The translations under genes were made by a program, and so were the position numbers. The notes below the pieces were generated by a model. It was not told the DNA's origin and ran no database searches. It was given only the letters and a program-made list of their open reading frames with translations. A stretch of DNA of 64,000 nucleotides from Novosphingobium aureum (GTDB lineage Bacteria > Pseudomonadota > Alphaproteobacteria > Sphingomonadales > Sphingomonadaceae): assembly GCF_015865035.1 (NCBI RefSeq), contig NZ_JADZGI010000003.1, positions 186,001 through 250,000 of the forward strand, in the 5' to 3' direction. This document shows, one piece after another, positions 25,798-34,214 of this stretch (positions are counted from its first letter, which is position 1; the number at the start of each line of letters is the position of its first letter).

Positions 25798-26310
25798 ATG
25801 ATCCAGCGCCGCCTTTTCCCAACCAGACCCACGGCGAACAGGCCCGGCTTTGCGCTGGTCGCTCTCGCGATCGCAGCTGCACTGGTTCCACCCGCACCGG
25901 CGCTGGCCAGCGGGACACAGGTCTATTCCTCGCGCTGCTCGATGTGTCACCAGTCCGAAGGCGCCGGTCTGCCCGGGCAGTTCCCCCGCCTCAAGGGTCG
26001 GGCCGCACAGATCGCGGGCTCGAAGGAGGGGCGCACCTATCTCGTGCAGGTCATGCTTCACGGCATCTTCGGCTCGATCAAGGTCGACGGTCGCCCGATC
26101 AACGGGATGATGCCTGCGATGGGCACGCTCAAGGACGCCGATATCGCCGATACGCTCAACTATCTCGTCGCGCTCGATCCGTCCGGCGGCAAGAAAGTCG
26201 CCGCCTTCACCGCGGGAGAAGTCAAGGCGGTCCGCGATGCAGGCAAGATGAGCTCGGGCCAGGTCGCGAAGCTGCGTGCCGGACTTGCCGCGAAAGGCTT
26301 GATCCCGTGA
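25798..26310 (+). CDS. Periplasmic monohaem cytochrome c
   Basis: Class I c-type cytochrome, 170 aa. A signal peptide covers about 1-38 (ending PALAS), the haem motif is CSMCH in YSSRCSMCHQSEGAGLPGQFP, and the distal Met is probably in NGMMPAMG. The ATG at 25798 has GAGG 7 nt upstream. It precedes the two subunits of a molybdenum hydroxylase, an order typical of membrane-chain-linked IorAB-type aldehyde dehydrogenases, where the cytochrome takes the electrons. Confidence 0.9.
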   Translation: MIQRRLFPTRPTANRPGFALVALAIAAALVPPAPALASGTQVYSSRCSMCHQSEGAGLPGQFPRLKGRAAQIAGSKEGRTYLVQVMLHGIFGSIKVDGRPINGMMPAMGTLKDADIADTLNYLVALDPSGGKKVAAFTAGEVKAVRDAGKMSSGQVAKLRAGLAAKGLIP

Positions 26311-26355
26311 CGGTGATAGCGTTCAACTGATACGGGCAACATGTGGGGTGGGGCG

Positions 26356-26826
26356 ATGGTCAAGCTGACAGTCAACGGGCAGGCACGCGAGGTGCAGGCC
26401 GATCCGGAAAAGCCGCTGCTCTGGGCACTGCGCGAGGATCTTGCCATGCCCGGGACCAAGTTCGGCTGCGGTGCCGGGCTCTGCGGGGCCTGCACGGTCC
26501 TGCTCGACGGACAGCCGGTGCGCTCGTGCCAGACCCCGATCGGGTCGGTGGGTGAAAGTGCGGTGACCACGATCGAGGGCGTCGCCGCGCAGCCTGCCGG
26601 GCCTGCGGTCCTCGCCGCATGGGCCGAGCTCGACGTGCCGCAATGCGGCTATTGCCAGGCCGGGCAGATCATGTCGGCGAGCTGGCTCCTGAGCGAGATG
26701 CCGAACCCCGGCGACGAGGAGATCGACGCGGCGATGAGCGGGAACATCTGCCGCTGCTCGACCTACACGCGCATCCGCAAGGCGATCAAGGCAGCCGCCG
26801 CAGCGCGCGCGGGAGAGCAGGCATGA
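26356..26826 (+). CDS. [2Fe-2S] subunit of IorA-type molybdenum aldehyde dehydrogenase
   Basis: Small iron-sulfur subunit of a xanthine-oxidase-family enzyme, 156 aa from the ATG at 26356 (preceded by GGGGTGGGG; an ATG at 26341 is in frame). The plant-type cluster uses Cys38, Cys43, Cys46 and Cys58 (CGAGLCGAC); the second cluster uses Cys97, Cys100, Cys132 and Cys134 (QCGYCQAGQ, ICRCSTY). It passes electrons from the Mo centre to the cytochrome. It has no signal of its own and is presumably exported with the Tat-bearing large subunit. Its stop overlaps that subunit's start by 4 nt. Confidence 0.92.
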   Translation: MVKLTVNGQAREVQADPEKPLLWALREDLAMPGTKFGCGAGLCGACTVLLDGQPVRSCQTPIGSVGESAVTTIEGVAAQPAGPAVLAAWAELDVPQCGYCQAGQIMSASWLLSEMPNPGDEEIDAAMSGNICRCSTYTRIRKAIKAAAAARAGEQA

Positions 26827-29024
26827 TGGCCGGTCTCGACGTCAGCCGCCGCTCGTTCCTCTCGGCCAGCCTGCTTGCCGGCGCGGTGCTCGGTTTCCAG
26901 GCCCGCCTCGCGCTCGCGGCAACGCCCGGGACCGAAGGCGCGCCGCCGCCCGCGCTTAATGCCTTCATCCGCATCAATCCCGATAACACGGTGGTGATCG
27001 GCGCCAAGAACCCCGAGATCGGGCAGGGCATCAAGACCATGCTGCCGATGCTCATCGCCGAGGAACTCGACGTCGCCTGGGAGCAGGTGAAGATCGAGCA
27101 GACCGACTTCGACGATGCGCTCTACGGCCCGCAGGGCGCAGGCGGCAGCCGCGCGACGCCGGTCAACTGGGAGCCGATGCGCCAGGCGGGCGCCGCCGCG
27201 CGCGCGATGCTGGTCATGGCCGCTGCCGGGCAATGGAAGGTCGCGCCCGAGACACTGACCACCGCGCAGGGCATGGTGCATCACGCGGCATCGCGGCGCA
27301 TCGCCAGCTATGCCTCGCTCGCTGCGGCAGCCGCCGCGCTCACCCCGCCCGAACTCGCTGGCGTGCCGCTCAAGGACCCGGCGAAATATACGATCATCGG
27401 CACTCCGCGCAAAGGCGTCGACACGCCGGCGATCCTCGCGGGCAAGCCGCTGTTCGGCATCGATGCGAGCCCGCCGGGCATGGTCTATGCAGCGCTCGAG
27501 GCCTGTCCGGTCTTCGGGGGCACGCTCGCAAGCCTCGACGATGGCGCGGCCAGAGCCGCCAGCGGGGTCATCGCCGTGGTGCCGATCAACACCGGGCTCG
27601 TCGCCAAGGGCAAGCACGATGCCGTCGCGATCGTCGCCGACAGCTGGTGGAGCGCGCAGCAGGCGCGTGCGCTGTTAGCGGTCGAGTGGGACAATGGCGC
27701 CAATGCCGCCTTCTCGACTGCGGGTTATGCGCGCGAGGCCGAAACCGCGCTCGGCGGCGAGGCACCCAGCGACATCCTGCGCAAGGGCGATGCGAAAGCG
27801 GCACTGGCGCGCGCCGCCAAGACCGTCTCGGCGCGCTACAGCTATCCCTTCCTCGCGCACGGCACGCTCGAGCCGCAGAACTGCACCGCGCTCTACGAGG
27901 AGGGCAAGCTGACCTTCTGGGCGCCGAGCCAGTCGCCGGGCAGCGGGCGTCGGCAGGTCTGCGAGATGCTGGACCTGCCGCCCGAGGCGCTGACCATCCA
28001 CATGACGCGTATCGGCGGCGGCTTCGGGCGCCGGCTGATGAACGACTACATGGTGCAGGTCGCGCAGATCGCGAAGGCGCTGCCGGGTCGCCCGGTCAAG
28101 CTGCTCTACACCCGCGAGGACGACATGCGCCACGACTGGTACCGTCCGGCGGGCTGGCATGCGCTGAGCGCGGGGCTCGACGAAGAGGGCCGTCTCGTCG
28201 CGCTGCAGGATCACTTCGTGACCTTCGGCGCCGAGGGCAAGCCGCTGCGCGCTGCGGAAATGGAGGAAACCGAGTTTCCCGCCCAGCTGCTCGACGACGT
28301 GCATTTCGGCGCGAGCTATCTCGCCACCAACCTGCCGACCGGCTGGCTGCGCGCTCCAACCTCGAATGCAATGGGCTTCGTGTTCCAGTCCTTCCTCGAC
28401 GAGGTGGCCGAAGCTGCCGGGCTCGACCTGCCCAGCCTCGTGCTGCGCACGCTGGGCGAGGACCGCATGCTCGAGAAGGTGGGGCGCGCGCCCCAGTTCA
28501 ACACGGCGCGCGCGCGCAAGGTGATCGAGGAAGCGGTGCGCTTCGCTGGCTGGAAGGGCACCCGCCCCAAGGGCCAGAGCGACAGCGGGAAGGGCAGGGG
28601 CTTCGGCTTCTACTTCAGCCATGCCGGTTACTTCGCCGAAGTCGTCGACGTCACCGTCTCGCCCGAAGGCACGATCACGGTCGACAAGGTCTGGGTGACC
28701 GGCGATGTCGGCGCGCACGTGATCAATCCGCTCAATGCCGAGAACCAGGTCCAGGGTTCGGTGATCGAGGGGCTGGGCCAGGCAATGATCGGGCAGGAGA
28801 TCGAACAGGTCGAGGGCCGCATCACGCAGGCCAACTTCGACAGCTTCCCGCTCATGCGCATCGACGGTGCACCGGCCCAGATCGCGGTCAACTTCGTGAC
28901 CTCCGACTATCCGCCCACGGGACTGGGCGAGCCGGCGCTGCCGCCGGTCGTGCCAGCGCTTGCCAACGCGGTCTATGCCGCGACCGGCCAGCGGGTGCGC
29001 TCGCTGCCGATGAAGCTGGCCTGA
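26823..29024 (+). CDS. Molybdopterin subunit of IorB-type aldehyde dehydrogenase, Tat-exported
   Basis: Large catalytic subunit, 733 aa, of the isoquinoline-1-oxidoreductase/aldehyde dehydrogenase group with molybdopterin cytosine dinucleotide. A Tat signal is at the N-terminus (SRRSFL at 8-13, hydrophobic to about 33). Cofactor segments include IGGGFGRRLMNDY and LAHGTLEPQNCTA; the active-site Glu is in TGLGEPALPP near the C-terminus. ATG overlaps the small-subunit stop by 4 nt. The neighbouring amine dehydrogenases release aldehydes in the periplasm, and this enzyme would oxidise them to acids there. That role is inferred from location and the shared regulatory element. Confidence 0.9.
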   Translation: MMAGLDVSRRSFLSASLLAGAVLGFQARLALAATPGTEGAPPPALNAFIRINPDNTVVIGAKNPEIGQGIKTMLPMLIAEELDVAWEQVKIEQTDFDDALYGPQGAGGSRATPVNWEPMRQAGAAARAMLVMAAAGQWKVAPETLTTAQGMVHHAASRRIASYASLAAAAAALTPPELAGVPLKDPAKYTIIGTPRKGVDTPAILAGKPLFGIDASPPGMVYAALEACPVFGGTLASLDDGAARAASGVIAVVPINTGLVAKGKHDAVAIVADSWWSAQQARALLAVEWDNGANAAFSTAGYAREAETALGGEAPSDILRKGDAKAALARAAKTVSARYSYPFLAHGTLEPQNCTALYEEGKLTFWAPSQSPGSGRRQVCEMLDLPPEALTIHMTRIGGGFGRRLMNDYMVQVAQIAKALPGRPVKLLYTREDDMRHDWYRPAGWHALSAGLDEEGRLVALQDHFVTFGAEGKPLRAAEMEETEFPAQLLDDVHFGASYLATNLPTGWLRAPTSNAMGFVFQSFLDEVAEAAGLDLPSLVLRTLGEDRMLEKVGRAPQFNTARARKVIEEAVRFAGWKGTRPKGQSDSGKGRGFGFYFSHAGYFAEVVDVTVSPEGTITVDKVWVTGDVGAHVINPLNAENQVQGSVIEGLGQAMIGQEIEQVEGRITQANFDSFPLMRIDGAPAQIAVNFVTSDYPPTGLGEPALPPVVPALANAVYAATGQRVRSLPMKLA

Positions 29025-29148
29025 GACGGCGCGCAGCCGCGCGGGACCCTGCCTCGCCGCTGCGGCTTGCGCGCAAGGTCCGCGCGGCATATCGCTGCCA
29101 CCTGAAACGGTCCCGCTTCGGGTCCGTCCCCGCGCGCGGAGCCTGCCC

Positions 29149-29571
29149 TTGTCAGCCTATCACCCGTTCCATCTCGCCTTTCCGGTCGACGATCTGGAGG
29201 CCGCACGCGGCTTCTATCTGGGCGTGCTGGGCTGCGCGGAAGGGCGTTCGAGCGCCGAATGGGTCGACTTCGACTTCTACGGCCACCAGATCGTCGCGCA
29301 CCTCGCGCCCGAGGAAACAGGCGCGGTCAAGGCCAATGCGGTCGACGGCCACGGGGTACCGTGCCGCCACTTCGGCATCGTCCTGCCGATGGAGGAGTGG
29401 CACGTCCTGGCGCAGCGCATGACCGAGGCCGGCACCGCGTTCATCATCGAGCCCTACGTCCGCTTCAAGGGCGAGGCGGGCGAGCAGGCGACGATGTTCT
29501 TTGCCGATCCGGCGGGCAATGCCATCGAGGTCAAGGCCTTCGCCGACATCGGCCAGCTCTTCGCCAGGTGA
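29149..29571 (+). CDS. VOC (glyoxalase/dioxygenase-fold) protein
   Basis: Small vicinal-oxygen-chelate protein, 140 aa, beginning HPFHLAFPVDDLEAARGFYLGVLGC and ending FFADPAGNAIEVKAF, the two hallmark halves of the fold. Possible metal ligands are His6/His8, His74 region (CRHFGIV) and Glu near EVKAF. It is annotated in relatives as glyoxalase/dioxygenase superfamily without known substrate. TTG start at 29149. It ends 5 nt before the homoserine dehydrogenase ATG, so the two are probably cotranscribed. Confidence 0.82.
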   Translation: MSAYHPFHLAFPVDDLEAARGFYLGVLGCAEGRSSAEWVDFDFYGHQIVAHLAPEETGAVKANAVDGHGVPCRHFGIVLPMEEWHVLAQRMTEAGTAFIIEPYVRFKGEAGEQATMFFADPAGNAIEVKAFADIGQLFAR

Positions 29572-29576
29572 ACGCG

Positions 29577-30572
29577 ATGCGCCGGGTCAATGTCGCGATA
29601 GCCGGGTTCGGCAACATCGGCCGCGAGGTCGCGCGCCTGCTGCTCGAGCGGCGCGCGCGCTATGCCCAGGTCTACGATGCGGACGTGCGCCTCGTTGGGG
29701 TCTGCGGCTCGCGAGCGGGCAGGGCTGGTGGCGATGGGCTCGAACCGGGTGATCTGGCAGACCTGGAGGAAGGGCTGAGCGGGCAGGTCTTCGTTGCCGC
29801 GCTCGCACCCGATGTGCTGATCGAGGCCGGGCCGACCGACTTCGCGACCGGCGGCCCGGCGCTCGGCTATCTCGCCGACCAGCTCGAGCGCGGCGGCGAT
29901 GCGGTCGCGGTCTCGAAGGGCGCGCTGGTCCACTCGGGCGTGCACCTGCGCACGCTGGCCAAGGCAAACGGTGCGCGCCTGCGCATCAGCGGGGCGACAG
30001 CCGCGGCGCTGCCGACCATCGACCTCATCGAGACCGGCCTTCGCGGCGCGCGCGTGCTCGCGCTCGAAGGCGTGCTCAATGCCACCACCAACTACCTGCT
30101 CAACGCGATGATGGAGCGCGGCATTGGCTTCGAGGAAGCGCTGCACGAGGCGCAGGCGGGCGGCTTCGCCGAGGCCGACCCGAGCCGCGACATCGAGGGC
30201 TGGGACACGGCCTGCAAGCTGCTCATCCTCGCCAACTTCGGCCTCGATGCCGGGCTCGCCATCGGCGATGTCGCGGTCGAGGGGATCGGCGCGGTCACGC
30301 GCGAAGCGGTTGCGGCGTGGCGCGAGCAGGGCCTCGTGCCCCGGCTGGTGGGGCGGCTCGAGTACACCGGCGATACGCCGCGCGCGAGCGTCTCTGTCCG
30401 GACTTACCCGCTCGACGATCCCTTCGCGCATATCCCCGGCAAGACCAAGGCGCTGCGGGTCGAGACCGACTGCATGGGCGAGATCCTCACCATGGGGGGC
30501 GGTCGCGAGCCGCGCGCCACCGCTTCGGCTGCGCTCAAGGATCTCGAGCTGCTGCTAAGCGAACCGCGCTGA
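29577..30572 (+). CDS. Homoserine dehydrogenase (short, no ACT domain)
   Basis: NAD(P)-dependent dehydrogenase, 331 aa. The N-terminal Rossmann fold is VNVAIAGFGNIGREVARLLLER (residues 4-25). The catalytic and substrate-binding part includes GALVHSGVHLRTLAKAN, NATTNYLLNAMMERG and DPSRDIEGWDTACKLLILAN, the conserved homoserine dehydrogenase signature. It lacks the C-terminal ACT domain of the main biosynthetic enzyme, so it may be a second isozyme or a catabolic relative. It follows the VOC gene closely. Confidence 0.87.
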   Translation: MRRVNVAIAGFGNIGREVARLLLERRARYAQVYDADVRLVGVCGSRAGRAGGDGLEPGDLADLEEGLSGQVFVAALAPDVLIEAGPTDFATGGPALGYLADQLERGGDAVAVSKGALVHSGVHLRTLAKANGARLRISGATAAALPTIDLIETGLRGARVLALEGVLNATTNYLLNAMMERGIGFEEALHEAQAGGFAEADPSRDIEGWDTACKLLILANFGLDAGLAIGDVAVEGIGAVTREAVAAWREQGLVPRLVGRLEYTGDTPRASVSVRTYPLDDPFAHIPGKTKALRVETDCMGEILTMGGGREPRATASAALKDLELLLSEPR

Positions 30573-30728
30573 ACAAGGCGATTCGCCGCTTGCATTGGCT
30601 GTCGCGCGATTTTTTCTCGGTAGTCCCGCACCCTTCAAGCCGCCAGACTACGGCGAGTCGCGCGCAAGTGAGCAGACATGCGCGGCGTTCGGGCCGCGGC
30701 TTGGTTAGAAAGCATTAAACACCCCTCT

Positions 30729-30749
30729 GCTAACCCCTTGCTAACCCTT
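30729..30749. repeat. Tandem GCTAACCC repeat before the hypothetical gene
   Basis: GCTAACCCCTT (30729-30739) is followed at once by GCTAACCCTT (30740-30749). On the minus strand this gives two GGTTAGC boxes 11 nt apart, about 20-40 nt before the gene at 30771. Possible regulator site. Confidence 0.4.
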
Positions 30750-30770
30750 GCAGCAGATTGATCGGTGCCC

Positions 30771-32021
30771 ATGCTAAGCCAGCCCAGCCCGCAAAGCTTC
30801 GACCGCGCGTCGATGACCAATCCGCTTGCGGCCTGTCCCCTGCCGCCGCTCGACGGCCCGCAGGAGACCGACGACTGCGAGAACGAGGTCGCTGTCGCCA
30901 ACTACAATTACGGCGGGCTCTTCGCGGGCAGCCGCACGCGTCCGCGCCCGCGCAAGAAGCCGGTGCTGATGCTTGCCGAGGGCGAGTTCGAGAAGGCCAC
31001 CCGCGATCTCGCCAAGACGGCGGTTCAGGATTTCTCCGAGGGCAATCGCAGTGGGCGTGTCGGTCGTCTCGCGGGCCTCAGCCCGGTCGGCGACAACGCG
31101 GCCAATTCGATCTTCGACGAGGCGCCTGCCGCGCCGACGAAGGCGCCGCGTGCCCGCACTGCGCCGCGCCCCGCGCCGCTCGGCGAGCCCGACCGGTCGC
31201 CACCATCGCACCAGCCCGAGGCGGTGCAGCCGCCGATGCCGCAGGCCTACGCGCCCGCGCCCGAGGTGCCCGAACCCGCCCCGCTCGCTGCCGAACCAGC
31301 GCCCCAGCGCGCCGAGCCCGCACCGCTCTTCGCCGAAAGGCGTGCCGAGGCGCCTGCCGCTCCGGGCTTCGCGCACCGGCCCATCGACTGGAATCCGCTG
31401 GAGCCTGCGCCCGAGAGCGCGGCCCCGCGTTTCGAACACAAGCCGATCGATTTCGCCAGCATGTCCGCGCCGCGTCCACCCGCCTATCGCGACGCACCGG
31501 CAGAGCCCGAAGTGCGCGCCGAGGCCGCCGCCCCGCAGACCTGCACGCCGGAGCCTGCCGCCCCCGAACCTGCCGACAAGGCGGCAAGGCTGCGCGACCT
31601 GCTCGCTTCGATGGACAAGGGTGCGAGCGAGGAGCCAGCGCACCGCGAGGAGACCGAGGCGCGTTTCAACGACGATCACGGGGCCGAAAACCTCGCTGCA
31701 TCTGATGAATACGAGGCACAGGCCCAGCCAGCAGTGCACGAGGAAGACGCCTGGAACGAAAGCGCCGCGACCGGCTTCGGCGAGGCGACCGTGACGCGCT
31801 ACGACGACGAGTTCAGCGACGATTACCGCGCATCCGAACCCGCAGAGGCACCGGCGCTGGCAAGCGAGGAGGACTGGCAGGAGCCGGCCCGCCCCTCCGC
31901 GCCGACTTCGGCCATGGCCGAAGCGCCGCGCCATTCGCTGCGCGCACGCGTCCAGCAGGAAGAAACCCGGGCCGCGCCTTCGTTCTTCGCACGCCTGCTC
32001 GCGCTGTTCGGCCTGCGCTGA
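30771..32021 (+). CDS. Hypothetical Pro/Ala/Glu-rich disordered protein with amphipathic C-terminus
   Basis: Predicted cytoplasmic protein of 416 aa, not recognised. A short ordered N-terminal part (VAVANYNYGGLFAGSRTRPRPRKKP to about residue 100) is followed by about 270 low-complexity residues rich in Pro, Ala and Glu. Within these, HRPIDWNPLEPAP and EHKPIDFASMSAP are two copies of a short motif. The last 15 residues (PSFFARLLALFGLR) form a hydrophobic-basic helix that could touch the membrane. The start is uncertain (GTG 30765, ATG 30771, ATG 30813). No neighbour suggests a function. Confidence 0.65.
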   Translation: MLSQPSPQSFDRASMTNPLAACPLPPLDGPQETDDCENEVAVANYNYGGLFAGSRTRPRPRKKPVLMLAEGEFEKATRDLAKTAVQDFSEGNRSGRVGRLAGLSPVGDNAANSIFDEAPAAPTKAPRARTAPRPAPLGEPDRSPPSHQPEAVQPPMPQAYAPAPEVPEPAPLAAEPAPQRAEPAPLFAERRAEAPAAPGFAHRPIDWNPLEPAPESAAPRFEHKPIDFASMSAPRPPAYRDAPAEPEVRAEAAAPQTCTPEPAAPEPADKAARLRDLLASMDKGASEEPAHREETEARFNDDHGAENLAASDEYEAQAQPAVHEEDAWNESAATGFGEATVTRYDDEFSDDYRASEPAEAPALASEEDWQEPARPSAPTSAMAEAPRHSLRARVQQEETRAAPSFFARLLALFGLR

Positions 32022-32028
32022 GCGCCTC

Positions 32029-32047
32029 GCGCGGGCAAGGCCCGCGC
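32029..32047 (+). terminator. Stem-loop after the hypothetical gene
   Basis: Perfect 8-bp stem GCGCGGGC / GCCCGCGC around AAG, starting 8 nt after the stop codon. No T tract follows, so termination is plausible but not certain. Confidence 0.45.
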
Positions 32048-32188
32048 GCATTGTCCGTCGCGAAAATGTTGCAGTGCGCAACTGTAATTCGCGCCATAAA
32101 TCCCCATCTTGCGATCGAGGCCGGGGCCATCGCCGCCGGTCGCGGACGGGCGGCACCTCGCGCCGCCGCGGATCGAGGATGAGAGCAG

Positions 32189-33760
32189 ATGACAGGTACC
32201 AGCGTCACTACGCACGAGGACGCTCCAGCGCCTGACGACCAGCACGAGACGATCGCGATGCTGAGCGATCCCGCGACGTACGGCATCAGTGGCGAGGTCG
32301 AGCGGATCGACACCCATGCCGCGATCGTGTTTCTCGCAGGTGAGCGCGTCTACAAGCTCAAGCGCGCGGTACGTTATGCCTATCTCGACCACTCGACCCC
32401 GCAAAAGCGCCGTGCGGTCTGCGAAGCCGAGCTGCGGCTCAACCGCCGCACCGCACCCGACCTCTACCTCGATGTACAATGCGTGGGACGGCGCGCCGAC
32501 GGCACGCTCGCGCTGGGCGAGGGCGAACCTGTCGACTGGCTGGTGGTGATGCGCCGTTTCGATGGCGACTGCCTGCTCGACGCGATGGCCGCGCGCGGGG
32601 GCCTCGACCCGCTGCTGATCCGCGAACTGGCCGATGCCATCGCCCGGTTCCACGCCGAGGCACCGGCGATCGAGGACGACGGCGTTGCTCGGGTGCGCGA
32701 CGTGATCCTGGGCAATCACGCCAGCATGGAAGCTTTGCCCGAGGGCGCGATCTCGCCCGAAGAGCGCGGGCAGCTGTGCGAGACCAGCCTGGCCATGCTC
32801 GACAACCTGGCTCCGCTGCTCCACGAACGCGCCGCCGCAGGCCTCGTGCGCCACTGCCACGGCGACCTGCACCTCGCCAATATCTGCCTGTGGCAAGGCA
32901 TGCCGACCTTGTTCGATTGCCTCGAGTTCGATCCCGCGCTGGCGACGACCGACGTGTTCTACGACCTCGCGTTTCTCGTCATGGACCTGTGGCATCGCGG
33001 CTTGCAGCGCGAGGCCAATCTCCTGCTCAACCGCTATTGCGACATGCGCCCCGAGGACGTGGGACTGGCGGCGATGCCGCTGTTCCTCTCGATGCGCGCG
33101 GCGATCCGCGCCCACGTCGGCGCGCTTGCCGCCGGGCAGCAGGCCGATGCCGAGGGCACCGCGCGCGTGCTCGGCGAGGTGCGCCGCTACATGGACGATG
33201 CGCTCTGCTTCCTCGAGCGCAAACCGGCGAAGCTGATTGCGGTCGGCGGATTGAGCGGCACCGGCAAGTCCACGCTGGCAGGCGAACTTGCCCCGCAGAT
33301 CGGCAGTGCGCCGGGTGCGCGCTGGTTGCGCACCGATGTCCTGCGCAAGCGCATCCGCGGGCTCGTGCCCGAGCAGCACCTTCCCGCCGACGCCTATAGC
33401 CTCGAGGCGAGCCGCCAGCTCTACCACCGGTTGATCGACGATACCCGCAAGCTGCTCGAGGCGGGCTGCAGCGTCGTGCTCGACGGGGTCTTCGGGATCG
33501 AGAGCGACCGGCGCGAGATCGAGGCGCTGGCGCGCGCGCTCGGCGTGGAGTTTTGCGGAATCTGGCTCGAGGCACCGATCGAGGTGCTGCGCGCGCGCGT
33601 CGATGCACGCGAGGGCGATGCCTCCGACGCCGACGGGGCAATCGTCGACCTGCAGTCGCGCCACGACGTCGGCGACGTCACCTCATGGCATCGCCTGTCG
33701 AGTGCGGGCTCGCGCGCGGAACTGCTCGATCGGGCTCTGGCGCTGTGCCCGCCGCGCTGA
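32189..33760 (+). CDS. Bifunctional aminoglycoside phosphotransferase-fold / P-loop kinase protein
   Basis: Two-domain protein, 523 aa. Residues ~30-340 form a protein-kinase-like APH domain with HCHGDLHLANICLW (catalytic Asp and Asn) and the metal site in CLEFDPALATTDVFYDLAFL. Residues ~345-520 form a small P-loop kinase with Walker A GGLSGTGKSTLAGEL near 352-361. This pairing is a recurrent, poorly characterised family annotated as bifunctional aminoglycoside phosphotransferase/ATP-binding protein. Antibiotic resistance is not implied. ATG at 32189; it stands alone. Confidence 0.85.
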   Translation: MTGTSVTTHEDAPAPDDQHETIAMLSDPATYGISGEVERIDTHAAIVFLAGERVYKLKRAVRYAYLDHSTPQKRRAVCEAELRLNRRTAPDLYLDVQCVGRRADGTLALGEGEPVDWLVVMRRFDGDCLLDAMAARGGLDPLLIRELADAIARFHAEAPAIEDDGVARVRDVILGNHASMEALPEGAISPEERGQLCETSLAMLDNLAPLLHERAAAGLVRHCHGDLHLANICLWQGMPTLFDCLEFDPALATTDVFYDLAFLVMDLWHRGLQREANLLLNRYCDMRPEDVGLAAMPLFLSMRAAIRAHVGALAAGQQADAEGTARVLGEVRRYMDDALCFLERKPAKLIAVGGLSGTGKSTLAGELAPQIGSAPGARWLRTDVLRKRIRGLVPEQHLPADAYSLEASRQLYHRLIDDTRKLLEAGCSVVLDGVFGIESDRREIEALARALGVEFCGIWLEAPIEVLRARVDAREGDASDADGAIVDLQSRHDVGDVTSWHRLSSAGSRAELLDRALALCPPR

Positions 33761-33779
33761 AGCCTCACCAGCGCGACGT

Positions 33780-34214
33780 TCAGGCGCTCAGGCTCTGGCG
33801 CCGCCACAGGATCGCGATACGCGCGCTGGCGTAATTGTAGGCGATCATCGCGAGCGTCGATAACGGTGCTGCCTGCCACATCGGCAGGGAAAGCAGCTCG
33901 GCGAACACCACCAGACTTGCCCAGGCGATCGGTACCCCCAGCGCGCAGCCTGCCATGAAACGCAGGTACGCCGAGGCGCTGCGTGGCTGGCGAAAGGTCC
34001 AGCCCGCGTGGAGCACGTAGCCCAGTGTGCAGCCGATCGCCCAGGTCAGGGCAATGAGGATGCCATGCGAAAAGCCCATGGCATCGCCGCCGATGAGGAT
34101 GACGTTGTTGACCAGCGCGCAAGCAGCGCCGACCACGAGGTATCGGTCGAAGGCAAGGGCCTCGACCCTCCGGGCAAACCACATGGCACCGCGCGCGAGG
34201 CGTGGTGCACTCAT
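33780..34214 (-). CDS. GtrA family membrane protein
   Basis: Four-helix integral membrane protein, 144 aa, of the GtrA family (RYLVVGAACALVNNVIL, then YVLHAGWTFRQPRS, the family signature). GtrA proteins act with lipid-linked sugar transfer, probably flipping undecaprenyl-phosphate-glucose in O-antigen modification. Its ATG overlaps the stop of the upstream glycosyltransferase by 4 nt, so they are one operon. Confidence 0.88.
   Translation of the reverse strand: MSAPRLARGAMWFARRVEALAFDRYLVVGAACALVNNVILIGGDAMGFSHGILIALTWAIGCTLGYVLHAGWTFRQPRSASAYLRFMAGCALGVPIAWASLVVFAELLSLPMWQAAPLSTLAMIAYNYASARIAILWRRQSLSA

Noticed and set aside
32189..33760. Aminoglycoside resistance gene
   Set aside because: The APH-fold domain belongs to a house-keeping fusion family. 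No evidence of drug modification.
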